A stretch of DNA of 64,000 nucleotides from Paenibacillus sp. R14(2021) (GTDB lineage Bacteria > Bacillota > Bacilli > Paenibacillales > Paenibacillaceae). The notes beneath the pieces were generated by a model. It saw only the letters and a program-made list of their open reading frames with translations, did no database searches and was not told the origin of the DNA. The DNA lies in NCBI RefSeq assembly GCF_019431355.1, contig NZ_CP080269.1, positions 620,001 through 684,000 of the forward strand, given 5' to 3'. Position 1 is the first letter of the stretch. Each line of letters begins with the position of its first letter. Positions 8,502 to 15,924 of the stretch are shown in pieces. Made by a program: the position numbers and the translations under genes.

Positions 8502-8689
8502 AAAAAAATTTCATCCTCTCATGATCAAGCAAGCTATTACCGATGCTTTGAATTTAGGGCAAGGTTCTCGAAGTCTTCGTCGTAATGTCCTTGCCACATT
8601 GTCTATCTTAACGATAATTGTTCTATTTTTCAGTAATGTTTCTTACATTAAGTAAGCGACTTGAAATGAAGAGTCGATGACAGACAAAT

Positions 8690-8706
8690 CAGTTCAGACC
8701 GAACTG
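8690..8706. promoter_or_regulatory. Palindrome upstream of the nitroreductase gene
   Basis: CAGTTC and GAACTG are separated by 5 nt. The site lies 75 nt before the nitroreductase start and could be a repressor operator. No regulator is shown to bind it; the TetR gene at 9469 has clearly different palindromes near its own start. Confidence 0.35.
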
Positions 8707-8781
8707 TACAGGATAGCGAGTATAGGATAGGATTTACACAAGGGACGATGAGTATAAATCAGCCTAGGGGAGGAAAGTAAC

Positions 8782-9393
8782 ATGAATTCGTTAGATGTAC
8801 TTACGCAAATTTCAGCAGAAGTGGATCATAACCGTAAATCTGATTATGCGATTAATCCTGTATTTTTAAACCGGTGGTCTCCAAGAGCTTTCTCGAACAA
8901 GCCAGTAACAGATGATACCTTGAACATGATTCTTGAGGCTGCGCACTGGGCACCGTCATCGTACAATGACCAGCCATGGCGATTTATCGTCGCAAAGACA
9001 GAAGAGCAGCTGCGCGTGTTCCATCCCATATTGAGTGAATTTAACCTCATGTGGGCGGGGAAAGCGCCTGTGCTGATCTTGCTCGCATCCGATAAAAACA
9101 GGAGCAACGGGGATCCGAACGGAGCGCATGCATTCGATGCGGGGACGGCGTGGGGGTACTTGGCTTTGCAGGCAAGAATGCTTGGATTGTACACGCATGC
9201 CATGGGCGGCATCGATCGAGAGAAAGCAAGGCAACTGCTGCATGTGCCAGATACGTTCGATGTTCATTGCATGATTGCGCTGGGCTATCCAGGGGAAAAG
9301 AGCGAACTTCCCGAAGCGATGCAGCAGCGTGAAGTGCCGAATACAAGGCTGCCGCTGAAGGACGTTGTATTTGAAGGGAAAGTAACGAGTTAA
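8782..9393 (+). CDS. Nitroreductase family protein
   Basis: This is an FMN-dependent oxidoreductase of the nitroreductase superfamily, 203 residues, a normal length. FMN-binding features are visible: NRWSPRAFSNKPV near residues 30-42, then AAHWAPSSYNDQPWRFIVA near 53-71, and a C-terminal IALGYPGE. Members reduce nitro groups, quinones or flavins with NAD(P)H; the physiological substrate is unknown. The ATG at 8782 follows GGGGAGGAAAG. A shared terminator separates it from the convergent TetR gene. Confidence 0.88.
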   Translation: MNSLDVLTQISAEVDHNRKSDYAINPVFLNRWSPRAFSNKPVTDDTLNMILEAAHWAPSSYNDQPWRFIVAKTEEQLRVFHPILSEFNLMWAGKAPVLILLASDKNRSNGDPNGAHAFDAGTAWGYLALQARMLGLYTHAMGGIDREKARQLLHVPDTFDVHCMIALGYPGEKSELPEAMQQREVPNTRLPLKDVVFEGKVTS

Positions 9394-9416
9394 CTGTATA
9401 CGAACCGCAAGACTAC

Positions 9417-9449
9417 AAAAAGTGAACCCGTAATGGGGTTCACTTTTTT
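9417..9449. terminator. Bidirectional terminator
   Basis: A 13-bp stem (AAAAAGTGAACCC and its complement) has a 6-nt loop and is flanked by an A-run and a T-run. It can end both the nitroreductase transcript and the opposing TetR transcript. Confidence 0.9.
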
Positions 9450-9468
9450 AATGGCATCTAATCGGCTT

Positions 9469-10020
9469 TCATCCGCGCTTTTCGATAACTCGGAGCAAGT
9501 CTTGAATCAGATGGCGAAGCTCGTCCGAGCTTTTGGCAACCGTCTTAAATCCGCGTAGTGCGCTTGTCACTAGATGTGCTAATCGCTCTGGAGGAATCCC
9601 GCTGGAGGCGGCAGGGTACACTTCGAACAAAGCGGTAAGTACGGCTTCCAATTTCCCATAGCTTGTATCGAGTGCCTCCTGGGCAAATTGATAAGAGCTG
9701 TCGGTTATTTCTTTATGTTCCGGCGAATGCAGGGAATCATTGAAATTACGGATCGACCATATTTCAAAGGCGTATAAAATTTTGTCCTCCGTTGTATGAG
9801 GAGTCGACAGCCCTGCCTTGATCTCCTCTATGAGCATATCGCCATGATGAACAATCACGGCGTTAAATATTTCCTCCTTACTCTTAAAGTACAGATACAG
9901 TCCTGCGCGCGAAATGCCTGCCGCTTCCGCAATCTCATTCATCGATACTCGTTTGTAACCGTACTTGAAGAACACCTCTAATGCCGTCGCAACAATATGC
10001 AGCTTTTTTTTATCTTCCAT
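9469..10020 (-). CDS. TetR-family transcriptional regulator
   Basis: This repressor-type regulator has 183 residues. The N-terminal helix-turn-helix is clear: ATALEVFFKYGYKRVSMNEIAEAAGISRAGLYLYFKSKEEIFNAV, residues 11-55. The remainder is the helical ligand and dimer domain. It is divergent from the short-chain dehydrogenase gene at 10120. The 100-bp gap between them contains two inverted repeats built on TAGAC, which are likely its operators. So it probably represses itself and the dehydrogenase in response to an unknown small molecule. Confidence 0.9.
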   Translation of the reverse strand: MEDKKKLHIVATALEVFFKYGYKRVSMNEIAEAAGISRAGLYLYFKSKEEIFNAVIVHHGDMLIEEIKAGLSTPHTTEDKILYAFEIWSIRNFNDSLHSPEHKEITDSSYQFAQEALDTSYGKLEAVLTALFEVYPAASSGIPPERLAHLVTSALRGFKTVAKSSDELRHLIQDLLRVIEKRG

Positions 10021-10057
10021 ATCTCCATTTTATACACTTTACAAGCTTTGTCTACTC

Positions 10058-10070
10058 GTCTAATATAGAC
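10058..10070. promoter_or_regulatory. TetR operator candidate 1
   Basis: GTCTAATATAGAC is a perfect 5-3-5 inverted repeat in the gap between the divergent TetR and dehydrogenase genes. It shares its TAGAC half-site with the larger palindrome next to it. Confidence 0.55.
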
Positions 10071-10073
10071 ATA

Positions 10074-10097
10074 TAGACATTTTATGAATAATGTCTA
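10074..10097. promoter_or_regulatory. TetR operator candidate 2
   Basis: TAGACATT and AATGTCTA form a perfect 8-bp inverted repeat with an 8-nt spacer. The 24-bp span and the position between divergent promoters are typical of TetR operators. Confidence 0.6.
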
Positions 10098-10119
10098 ACT
10101 GGAAAGGAGCAACCAACAT

Positions 10120-11109
10120 ATGATTACCGAACAAAAACCGCTGCAGTCTGGTTTCGGATCTGATACGACCGCACAACAAGTGATTGCTGGACAAGACCTA
10201 AGTGGAAAGGTAGCCATCGTCACAGGCGGACATGGCGGCATCGGACTGGAAACAACACGTGCCCTTGCCGGAGCCGGCGCAACCGTCATTGTCGGAGCCC
10301 GCGATGTCATGAAAGCACAAGAAACGCTCGCTCCACTGTCAACTGTCGAAGTGATTCGACTTGATCTAGCGGATCCTTCATCGATCGACGAGTTCGCCGA
10401 TGCCTTCCTGAGCTCCGGTCGTCCACTCGACTACCTGATTCTGAACGCCGGCGTTAGCTTCCCGCCAACTATTCGAGACGAGCGGGGATTCGATACTCAT
10501 TTCGCTACGAATTACCTTGGGCATTTTCAATTAACGGTACGCTTATGGGAAGCGTTGAAGCGCTCAGGGAACGCTCGGGTCGTCGCGCTCTCGTCTATCG
10601 GCCATATGTCAGGACCGATCGAATTCGATGATTTGCATTTCACGAGAAGACCATACGACAAGTTTATCTCCTACGGCGAGTCGAAGACCGCGTGCTCATT
10701 ATTAGCCGTTGAGCTCGACAAACGAGGCCAAGACCACGGCGTGCGCGCTTTTGCGGTTCATCCCGGCGCTATATTGTCAGGTTTAGCTCGCCATTTAAGC
10801 GATGAAGATCTTGCCGGATGGGGCGTGAAACGGAACGAAGATGGCACCTATTCGTCATCAGGAGGCTTCAAAACCGCCGAACAAGGCGCCGCCACAAGCA
10901 TTTGGTGCGCAGTCAGCCCAATGCTGAATGGCAAAGGAGGCGTCTATTGCGAAGATGGCGATATCGCGGAGGTCGTCCCGGCAGACAGCCAGCTGCAACG
11001 CGGCGTCCGTTCATGGGCCATTGATCCGGTGTCGGCTGAGAAGCTATGGACGATCAGCGAAGATCTACTGCACCTTCCTCATGGAACAATTCCGCGGAGT
11101 CATCCTTAA
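10120..11109 (+). CDS. Short-chain dehydrogenase/reductase
   Basis: This is an NAD(P)-dependent oxidoreductase of the SDR superfamily, 329 residues. The cofactor glycine motif is TGGHGGIG at residues 35-42, the structural motif is LNAGV, the catalytic Ser is in VALSSIGH and the Tyr/Lys pair is YGESK. The length and the FDDLHF-type segment after the Ser resemble the retinol dehydrogenase-like group, but the substrate is unknown. GGAAAGGAG lies 10 nt before the ATG. Its regulation is probably through the divergent TetR and the two palindromes at 10058-10097. Confidence 0.9.
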   Translation: MITEQKPLQSGFGSDTTAQQVIAGQDLSGKVAIVTGGHGGIGLETTRALAGAGATVIVGARDVMKAQETLAPLSTVEVIRLDLADPSSIDEFADAFLSSGRPLDYLILNAGVSFPPTIRDERGFDTHFATNYLGHFQLTVRLWEALKRSGNARVVALSSIGHMSGPIEFDDLHFTRRPYDKFISYGESKTACSLLAVELDKRGQDHGVRAFAVHPGAILSGLARHLSDEDLAGWGVKRNEDGTYSSSGGFKTAEQGAATSIWCAVSPMLNGKGGVYCEDGDIAEVVPADSQLQRGVRSWAIDPVSAEKLWTISEDLLHLPHGTIPRSHP

Positions 11110-11124
11110 TAATTGCAGGTATCT

Positions 11125-11161
11125 AAGAAAGACCGCCTCCTTCTGGGAAGCGGTCTTTCTT
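11125..11161 (+). terminator. Rho-independent terminator
   Basis: A perfect 12-bp stem (AAGAAAGACCGC and complement) with a 13-nt loop lies 15 nt after the dehydrogenase stop. Confidence 0.85.
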
Positions 11162-11462
11162 GCCATGTAGAAGAATCCGACTGGCGCGGTACCCTCGCTA
11201 TATAATTTCTGCGTCGTCCGCCAGCTTGTTATGCAGCCTGAACCAGCGTGACACCAACATGCTGCTACCAATTCTGTAATAGCGTTAAGTCGAGTTGAAT
11301 ATTTCCCATATATTTCTTTTACTCTGATAATATAGTATGAAAGACTCGATTTTTCAATCTGGTTATGATGGAATTAAACAAATTGGGATTTGAAATGAGG
11401 CGAGTGCATTTCGTGGAGAAGGATCGACTTCATAAAATCTATGACTTAAGGAAGATCTATAA
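11162..11462. other. Gap at the left edge of the AT-rich island
   Basis: Base composition changes here from mixed to clearly AT-rich at about 11290. The stretch contains one possible 32-codon reading frame, 11368-11466, that overlaps the next gene by ATGA. It begins MELNKLGFEMRR and has no good ribosome site, so I do not call it a gene. Nothing else is recognised. Confidence 0.4.
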
Positions 11463-11708
11463 ATGAAAATATTTTGGTTAGTATTGCTGCTATTTATATA
11501 TATATTGATCATCTATCGGATTTACTTTAAGAAAGGAAAGACTTATTTTAGAGAAAATGTTGGATTGTTAATGTTGACAATTATTGTAGCTTTGACTCAA
11601 GAGTGTATTCATTCTTATAAGATTTTAGTTTCAATTTTAAGTATAGATTTAATACTAATTGCATGGAGAAGATTGAAATTCAGTCAAGGGCAATTTAATC
11701 ATAAATAA
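11463..11708 (+). CDS. Small hypothetical membrane protein
   Basis: The protein has 81 residues. A long N-terminal hydrophobic helix (IFWLVLLLFIYILIIYRIYF) is followed by a basic stretch. Two further hydrophobic segments lie near residues 33-45 and 52-67, with a basic tail ending FNHK. AAGGAAGATC lies just upstream of the ATG. I do not recognise a family. It is AT-rich like the genes that follow, and is the first gene of the island. Confidence 0.5.
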   Translation: MKIFWLVLLLFIYILIIYRIYFKKGKTYFRENVGLLMLTIIVALTQECIHSYKILVSILSIDLILIAWRRLKFSQGQFNHK

Positions 11709-11765
11709 AATAAGCGGAGCCATTGTCTAATGCCACGTTACTTTTTATTGCGGGGGATTTCAAAA

Positions 11766-12206
11766 ATGATGGTTAGAAAGGCCGAATCAACCGATTTAGA
11801 ATCAATTTCAGGTTTATCTGAAATCTGGGAACAAGAAGATATTACCTATGGTTTGAAAGCGAATACTGCTAAGGATTTATTAGCATGTTTGGAAAATGAA
11901 TTATGGATTGCAGTTGAAGAAGTCATAATAGTTGGATATTTAATCGGAGAGGTAAAACGAAATACGAGCTTATCAATTTTCGAAGAATCGGATCGTACAT
12001 ATTTTGAAATAGAGGAGATCTATATACATCCAGATCGTAGGGGGAGAGGAATTGGGGAAAAACTTTTAAAAGAAGTAACTGAAAATCTAAAGCAACAAGG
12101 AATAACTCGAATGACTGTAAGTACCGCAAATAAAGATTGGAAAAATATAATTGGGTTTTATGAAAAGTTTGGATTCAAAACTTGGACAATGACATTGTTC
12201 AAGTGA
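11766..12206 (+). CDS. GNAT-family N-acetyltransferase
   Basis: This is an acetyl-CoA-dependent transferase of 146 residues. The first strand VRKAESTDLESISGL starts the fold. The acetyl-CoA loop is IHPDRRGRGIGEKLL near residues 93-107 (R/QxxGxG/A type). The C-terminal NIIGFYEKFGFK is the usual final motif. The frame opens 12 codons earlier at 11730, but GGGGGA at 11752-11757 and the domain boundary favour ATG 11766. The acceptor is unknown; in this setting, with FosB nearby, a drug or metabolite is possible but not shown. Confidence 0.82.
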   Translation: MMVRKAESTDLESISGLSEIWEQEDITYGLKANTAKDLLACLENELWIAVEEVIIVGYLIGEVKRNTSLSIFEESDRTYFEIEEIYIHPDRRGRGIGEKLLKEVTENLKQQGITRMTVSTANKDWKNIIGFYEKFGFKTWTMTLFK

Positions 12207-12271
12207 ATTCTACCAAAGCAAGTACAATTAGAAGACCGTATTCGCACTGAGGGAAGAATCAACAGGACAAC

Positions 12272-12292
12272 GCTGAGAGCCTAACTCTCAGC
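12272..12292. repeat. Hairpin between acetyltransferase and NUDIX genes
   Basis: GCTGAGAG and CTCTCAGC form a perfect 8-bp stem with a 5-nt loop. There is no U-tract, so it is not a standard terminator. It lies 46 nt before the NUDIX start. Confidence 0.5.
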
Positions 12293-12337
12293 AACCCGTT
12301 TGAGCTAGTTTAAAAACTAATCTAAAGGACTGAGTAA

Positions 12338-12823
12338 ATGTTCTTTGTTAATTCAAGAGCAATTATTGAAAGAACTAATAATGGAGAAATTGAAATTGTA
12401 ATACAAACAAGAGCTAAGTCGAATTCACCGTTAAAGATTGAATTGCCTGGAGGTAGGATTGAACCATTTGAATCATTAACACAAGCACTTATCAGAGAGG
12501 TTAAAGAAGAAACCGGCCTAGACGTTTTCGAAATTGAAGGTCAAGAAACTAGAATTGATACAGTAGGAATTGATCCCGACTTTGAAGTTGAGTGTATCAG
12601 ACCATTCGCAGCCTATCAAACAATTAAAGGACCGTTTGATTCGGTTGGTTTTTATTTTAGATGCAAGGCGAACGGTGAATTATTGGTTGCAGGTGACGAA
12701 ACACTCGATATTAAATGGGTAAATATTGAACAATTGGCTAAAGAAATAAATGAAATGCCTTTAATTTTCTCAGACGTAGATCGGGCTGGAATAAAATACT
12801 ACATAAAACATCATGGGTTTTAA
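12338..12823 (+). CDS. NUDIX hydrolase
   Basis: The protein has 161 residues with a complete Nudix box, GGRIEPFESLTQALIREVKEETGLD, at residues 38-62 (fits Gx5Ex7REUxEExGU). The family hydrolyses nucleoside diphosphates linked to another moiety and needs divalent metal bound by the REVKEE glutamates. The substrate cannot be predicted. AAAGGA lies 8 nt before the ATG. Codon use is AT-rich, unlike genes outside the island. Confidence 0.85.
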   Translation: MFFVNSRAIIERTNNGEIEIVIQTRAKSNSPLKIELPGGRIEPFESLTQALIREVKEETGLDVFEIEGQETRIDTVGIDPDFEVECIRPFAAYQTIKGPFDSVGFYFRCKANGELLVAGDETLDIKWVNIEQLAKEINEMPLIFSDVDRAGIKYYIKHHGF

Positions 12824-12866
12824 GCGGATAGCCGAAATAATTGCAGTTGGGCATACGGCCTTGGTC

Positions 12867-12895
12867 CGGCCATAGTCCGGTGTGACGGATGGCCG
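12867..12895. repeat. GC-rich hairpin between NUDIX and fosB
   Basis: CGGCCAT...CCG pairs with CGG ATGGCCG around a 6-nt loop, with three unpaired bases in one arm. It stands out as a GC-rich block in an AT-rich region. No U-tract follows. Confidence 0.45.
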
Positions 12896-12946
12896 CAGTA
12901 GATGTGGTTCCTTGAAGTCAAACTAAAACCATGAAGGGACATATTA

Positions 12947-13369
12947 ATGAAACTTGATCGTATTAATCATCTCTGTTATTCAGTATCAAATCTAGAACGA
13001 TCGATTTTATTTTACGAACAAGTCTTCGATGCCAAATTGTTAGTAGTAGGTCGAAAGCTTGCTTATTTTGATTTAAATGGCAAATGGATTGCTTTAAATG
13101 AAGAACCAGATATTCCACGAAATGAAATAACAGAATCATATACACATCTTGCATTTTCAATTCCAGAACAAGATTACGTGAAATGGAAAGAGAAATTAGA
13201 ACATCTAAATGTTCAAATACTTGATGGAAGACCAAGGAATACACAGGACATGAAATCAATTTATTTTGTGGATCTGGATGGACATAAATTCGAATTGCAT
13301 ACAGGACAATTAGAAGACCGATTGAAATATTATAAAAATACAAATCCACATATGAAATTCTATGTGTAA
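12947..13369 (+). CDS. fosB: Metallothiol transferase FosB (fosfomycin resistance)
   Basis: This VOC-superfamily enzyme of 140 residues adds bacillithiol (or another thiol) to the epoxide of fosfomycin and so inactivates the drug. The sequence follows the Bacillus FosB pattern closely: [15 protein letters not shown] at the start, [19 protein letters not shown], then [22 protein letters not shown] and [16 protein letters not shown]. The expected metal ligands are His8, His67 and Glu116. The length is right for the family. It sits in an AT-rich island with acetyltransferase genes and was possibly acquired by transfer. The next acetyltransferase starts 21 nt later. Confidence 0.92.
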   Translation: MKLDRINHLCYSVSNLERSILFYEQVFDAKLLVVGRKLAYFDLNGKWIALNEEPDIPRNEITESYTHLAFSIPEQDYVKWKEKLEHLNVQILDGRPRNTQDMKSIYFVDLDGHKFELHTGQLEDRLKYYKNTNPHMKFYV

Positions 13370-13390
13370 GTGATACTAGGAGCTGAAAAT

Positions 13391-13852
13391 ATGATTCAAA
13401 TGATAAACATTCGGGATAACTCCGATCTCATCGAAGAAGCTATTCAATATTTTTGGAGACAATGGGGAACTGAAACAAATTATCATTTCTATAAGGACTG
13501 TATCATTCAATCTTGTAGCACAGGCAGTGATTTACCTCGTTTTTATTTGGCAATGGAAGATGGCAAAATCATTGGATCGTATGCGCTGCTTAGAAGTGAT
13601 CTTAATAGTCGTCAAGATTTAAGTCCGTGGTTTGCGTGCCTGTTTGTTGAACCTGAATTAAGAGGAAGAAAGATAGGAGATATGCTTCAAGCCCATGCAA
13701 TAAATGAAACAAAGACAAAGGGATATCTGAGGCTTTATCTCTGTACAGATTTAACGGAATATTATGAAAGAACAAATTGGAAATATATTGGTAAGGGTTA
13801 CTCCATAAGTGATGAAGAAACAAGAATATATGAAATTCAGATTATGGATTAA
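13391..13852 (+). CDS. GNAT-family N-acetyltransferase
   Basis: The protein has 153 residues. The GNAT core is seen as FYLAMEDGKIIGSYALLR (strands 2-3), then WFACLFVEPELRGRKIGDMLQAHA with the acetyl-CoA loop, and YERTNWKYIGKGYS at the end. The frame begins at GTG 13370, but AGGAG at 13378-13382 is 8 nt before ATG 13391, which I chose. It follows fosB closely and is probably cotranscribed. The acceptor substrate is unknown. Confidence 0.85.
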   Translation: MIQMINIRDNSDLIEEAIQYFWRQWGTETNYHFYKDCIIQSCSTGSDLPRFYLAMEDGKIIGSYALLRSDLNSRQDLSPWFACLFVEPELRGRKIGDMLQAHAINETKTKGYLRLYLCTDLTEYYERTNWKYIGKGYSISDEETRIYEIQIMD

Positions 13853-13874
13853 TGATTTTTGTTCGTTAGACTAA

Positions 13875-14044
13875 GCACATGATTTTCGTGGCGGCATTCA
13901 TGATGCCTTAGTCTATCTAACAGATGAAATAAACCTAGAAGGTTTGAAACTAATGAAAAATGACATTGAACTTTTGGTATTGAAATGTATTTTGATTGGG
14001 TGTCTAGAAGAGAAGCCGGTCCTTGGCCTGATTCCGAGAAGTAA
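13875..14044 (+). pseudogene. Frameshifted remnant of an unrecognised gene
   Basis: One frame from 13875 encodes HDFRGGIHDALVYLTDEINL and continues to about 13975. Adding one T in the run at 13972-13975 moves it into a frame that reads FGIEMYFDWVSRREAGPWPD and stops at TAA 14042-14044. Both halves have protein-like composition, so a single-base loss is likely. The 5' end appears missing, because a TAA precedes the frame. I do not recognise the family. Confidence 0.5.
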
Positions 14045-14326
14045 CAGCAATTAAACAAACTCATACGGAGGATAATATTGAAGATCTGGTTAGTATTGAG
14101 ATTGTCATTCAAGGCGAGAATATTCAGTGCATGAACGAGAATTACTTTGATGCCCTCTTAGAATTAAGGTCAATACTAGAACCAATAGGAATGCAAATGT
14201 TGTGTAACGGTGCTGGACGCAATGTATATCCTTCAGCCATGCAATTATCTTTGGGTTATGGAGAAGGCTTATCAAATCTATAAAGGAAAACCAGCAAAAT
14301 TAAATAGCTCGTATATCGTAATATAA
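14032..14326 (+). pseudogene. Second frameshifted gene fragment, unrecognised family
   Basis: A frame beginning after the TGA at 14029-14031 encodes EDLVSIEIVIQGENIQCMNE and then ALLELRSILEPIGMQMLCNG, AGRNVYPSAMQLSLGYG. A shift of one base near 14260 continues as EKAYQIYKGKPAKLNSSYIV and stops at TAA 14324-14326. The break is a single event in an otherwise coding-like stretch. It overlaps the end of the preceding fragment, so the two may once have been coupled genes. Confidence 0.5.
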
Positions 14327-14355
14327 AAAAAGAATGGAAGGATGTGAAGGTAACG

Positions 14356-15018
14356 ATGACAACAAATGATCAAAATCATATAATCCATGATGAGAAAAGC
14401 GAAAAGGTAAAGAAGTATAGCATCCTCAATCAGTTGGCCCTGAAGGGACAAACGGTTCTCGTCGGCTCCTCGTTAATGGAATTTTTTCCGATTAACGAAC
14501 TGCAGCAGACGCTGCAGCGCAATTATTGTATTTATAATCGAGGTATTGCTGGATACGTAACAGCGGATTTATTGGCGTCAATGGAGGCATGTATCTTTGA
14601 GCTTGAGCCTACCAAATTATTCATCAACATCGGAACCAATGATATTAGCGCTTCGGACTACGAATTGGAGCACCTGATTGCTAGCTACAATAAAATTTTG
14701 ACCCAAATTGCCAATCGGCTTCCAGCATGTCGGGTATATGTTATGGCTTATTATCCGGTGAATGCCAAGGCGGAATTCCCATTCGTGCCGAGAGAATCGA
14801 TGGATGAGGTATTTAAGTTTCGAACAAATGAGACGATTCGGGATGCGAACAAAGCGATCGAGCAGTTGGCTATCAAGCACGGTTATGATTTCATCGACGT
14901 GAATGAGGGTCTGACAGATGCGGAAGGGGATTTAAAGCAGGAATACGCCGTAGACGGAATTCACATGCTGCCAAACGGTTATGCCGTCGTATTGAACAAC
15001 TTGCAAAAATACCTCTAG
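14356..15018 (+). CDS. SGNH/GDSL-family hydrolase
   Basis: The protein has 220 residues and the SGNH esterase fold pattern. Block I is VLVGSSLMEFF (GSS in place of GDS, the first Ser being the likely nucleophile), block II is NRGIAGY, block III is NIGTNDIS and block V is DGIHMLPNGY with the Asp-His pair. There is no signal peptide, so it acts in the cytoplasm, probably as a lipase, acyl-esterase or deacetylase. A GTG start at 14344 also exists, but it lies on top of the ribosome site; GTGAAGG before ATG 14356 fits better. GC content rises here compared with the genes just upstream. Confidence 0.85.
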   Translation: MTTNDQNHIIHDEKSEKVKKYSILNQLALKGQTVLVGSSLMEFFPINELQQTLQRNYCIYNRGIAGYVTADLLASMEACIFELEPTKLFINIGTNDISASDYELEHLIASYNKILTQIANRLPACRVYVMAYYPVNAKAEFPFVPRESMDEVFKFRTNETIRDANKAIEQLAIKHGYDFIDVNEGLTDAEGDLKQEYAVDGIHMLPNGYAVVLNNLQKYL

Positions 15019-15033
15019 ACGGAAAAGAAGGCG

Positions 15034-15183
15034 ATGAAACTACTCAATAAGTGGTTTAAAGCGCTGTGCGATACGGATCATGTAACCACTCAACGATTGA
15101 ATGACAGCGCTCTTGATTATGCAAAATATGTGCTTGGAGAATCGTGGACTCGTCTTCTTGGCGAGATTACAAATAAACTGTAA
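15034..15183 (+). CDS. Small hypothetical protein, 49 residues
   Basis: ATG 15034 follows GGAAAAGAAGG and lies 16 nt after the SGNH hydrolase stop. The product begins MKLLNKWFKALCDTDHVTTQ and ends YVLGESWTRLLGEITNKL. It is soluble, probably helical and shows no known motif. Position and ribosome site support expression as the second gene of the unit; function is unknown. Confidence 0.5.
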   Translation: MKLLNKWFKALCDTDHVTTQRLNDSALDYAKYVLGESWTRLLGEITNKL

Positions 15184-15237
15184 ACTAAACGCATCACCGT
15201 TAAGATATGGTATATTCTTCAAATAAGAGGAGGTGCC

Positions 15238-15753
15238 TTGAACATATACCGGCCAGTATTTACGCGAATAAAATGCATCATTACGGCAACCATAATCGCC
15301 ATATTAGTATCAGGTTGTTCGGTCCAAGCTATTGAGAACGTTAATGCTTCGTATCTCGTTCAAGAAGTTCAAGTGAAAAATAATATCCTGGATTTTGGCG
15401 TGAAGGTTACAGATTTGGCTGTTATTGAAGTCATTGAGAACTATTTTAAGGGATTCAATGATATTCACGAGTGGAGTAAATATTCAACTGAGCATTATGT
15501 GAGAAACGTTTATTTGTGGTGTACTGGGGTAGATACTTCAGTCTTTACCTACGGTAAGGTTATTGGGTTGCATGCTGAATTACAGATTGAGCGTGCTGAT
15601 TTACTGAGTTATGATATCGTAAGCTTTACCAAAATATCCAGCAAATCATTTGAGTTACGAGTCAATCGCGACTGGAATAATGGAACGCATGATACGACTA
15701 CTTATTCCATCATTAAGACCGGACAAACTTGGAAATTAGACGATCGCTTCTAA
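15238..15753 (+). CDS. Putative lipoprotein, possibly NTF2-like
   Basis: The protein has 171 residues. A TTG start at 15238 lies close behind AGAGGAGGTG. The N-terminus is basic and then hydrophobic (IITATIIAILVSGC) with a lipobox whose Cys is at about residue 27. The exported part contains AVIEVIENYFKGFNDIHEWS and ends TTTYSIIKTGQTWKLDDRF. A helix followed by a curved sheet with a final KTGxxWKLDD strand is common in NTF2-like folds, but this is inferred from pattern only. It ends at a terminator at 15776. Confidence 0.65.
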   Translation: MNIYRPVFTRIKCIITATIIAILVSGCSVQAIENVNASYLVQEVQVKNNILDFGVKVTDLAVIEVIENYFKGFNDIHEWSKYSTEHYVRNVYLWCTGVDTSVFTYGKVIGLHAELQIERADLLSYDIVSFTKISSKSFELRVNRDWNNGTHDTTTYSIIKTGQTWKLDDRF

Positions 15754-15775
15754 CAAACCATAGCAACATGAAGAT

Positions 15776-15799
15776 ATCCGCGGATAACGCGGATTTTTT
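15776..15799 (+). terminator. Rho-independent terminator
   Basis: ATCCGCG and CGCGGAT form a 7-bp stem with a 5-nt loop followed by six T, 22 nt after the lipoprotein stop. Confidence 0.85.
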
Positions 15800-15836
15800 A
15801 TTATATGGCCATACTAGTGCTCAGCAGGGCATGTGA

Positions 15837-15866
15837 TTGACAGGACACCAAATGGTGTCATATACT
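15837..15866 (+). promoter_or_regulatory. Sigma-A promoter of the ArsR operon
   Basis: TTGACA at 15837-15842 and TATACT at 15861-15866 have an 18-nt spacer. The spacer is almost wholly filled by the palindrome at 15844-15859, so a bound repressor would block RNA polymerase. Confidence 0.85.
15844..15859. promoter_or_regulatory. ArsR-family operator 1
   Basis: GACACCAAATGGTGTC is a perfect 16-bp palindrome lying between the -35 and -10 boxes of the promoter for the ArsR-type gene. It is the obvious autoregulatory site. Confidence 0.8.
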
Positions 15867-15872
15867 TAAACC

Positions 15873-15888
15873 GTCACCAAATGGTGTC
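15873..15888. promoter_or_regulatory. ArsR-family operator 2
   Basis: GTCACCAAATGGTGTC repeats operator 1 with one changed base. Its centre is 29 bp from that of operator 1, near three helical turns, and it covers the expected transcription start. Two aligned sites suggest cooperative binding. Confidence 0.75.
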
Positions 15889-15924
15889 CAATTGGGGATC
15901 ATCAGAAATTTAGGAGAGGGTGTT

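Noticed and set aside
11368-11466. 32-codon frame before the 81-residue membrane gene
   Set aside because: It has no Shine-Dalgarno sequence and no motif. The ATGA overlap alone is weak evidence in AT-rich DNA.
13861-13920. Possible integron attC site (GTTAGAC...ATCTAAC)
   Set aside because: The boxes are in the reverse order: GTT lies on the outside left and AAC on the outside right. attC needs RYYYAAC on the left and GTTRRRY on the right. The stretch also reads as coding in the frameshifted gene.
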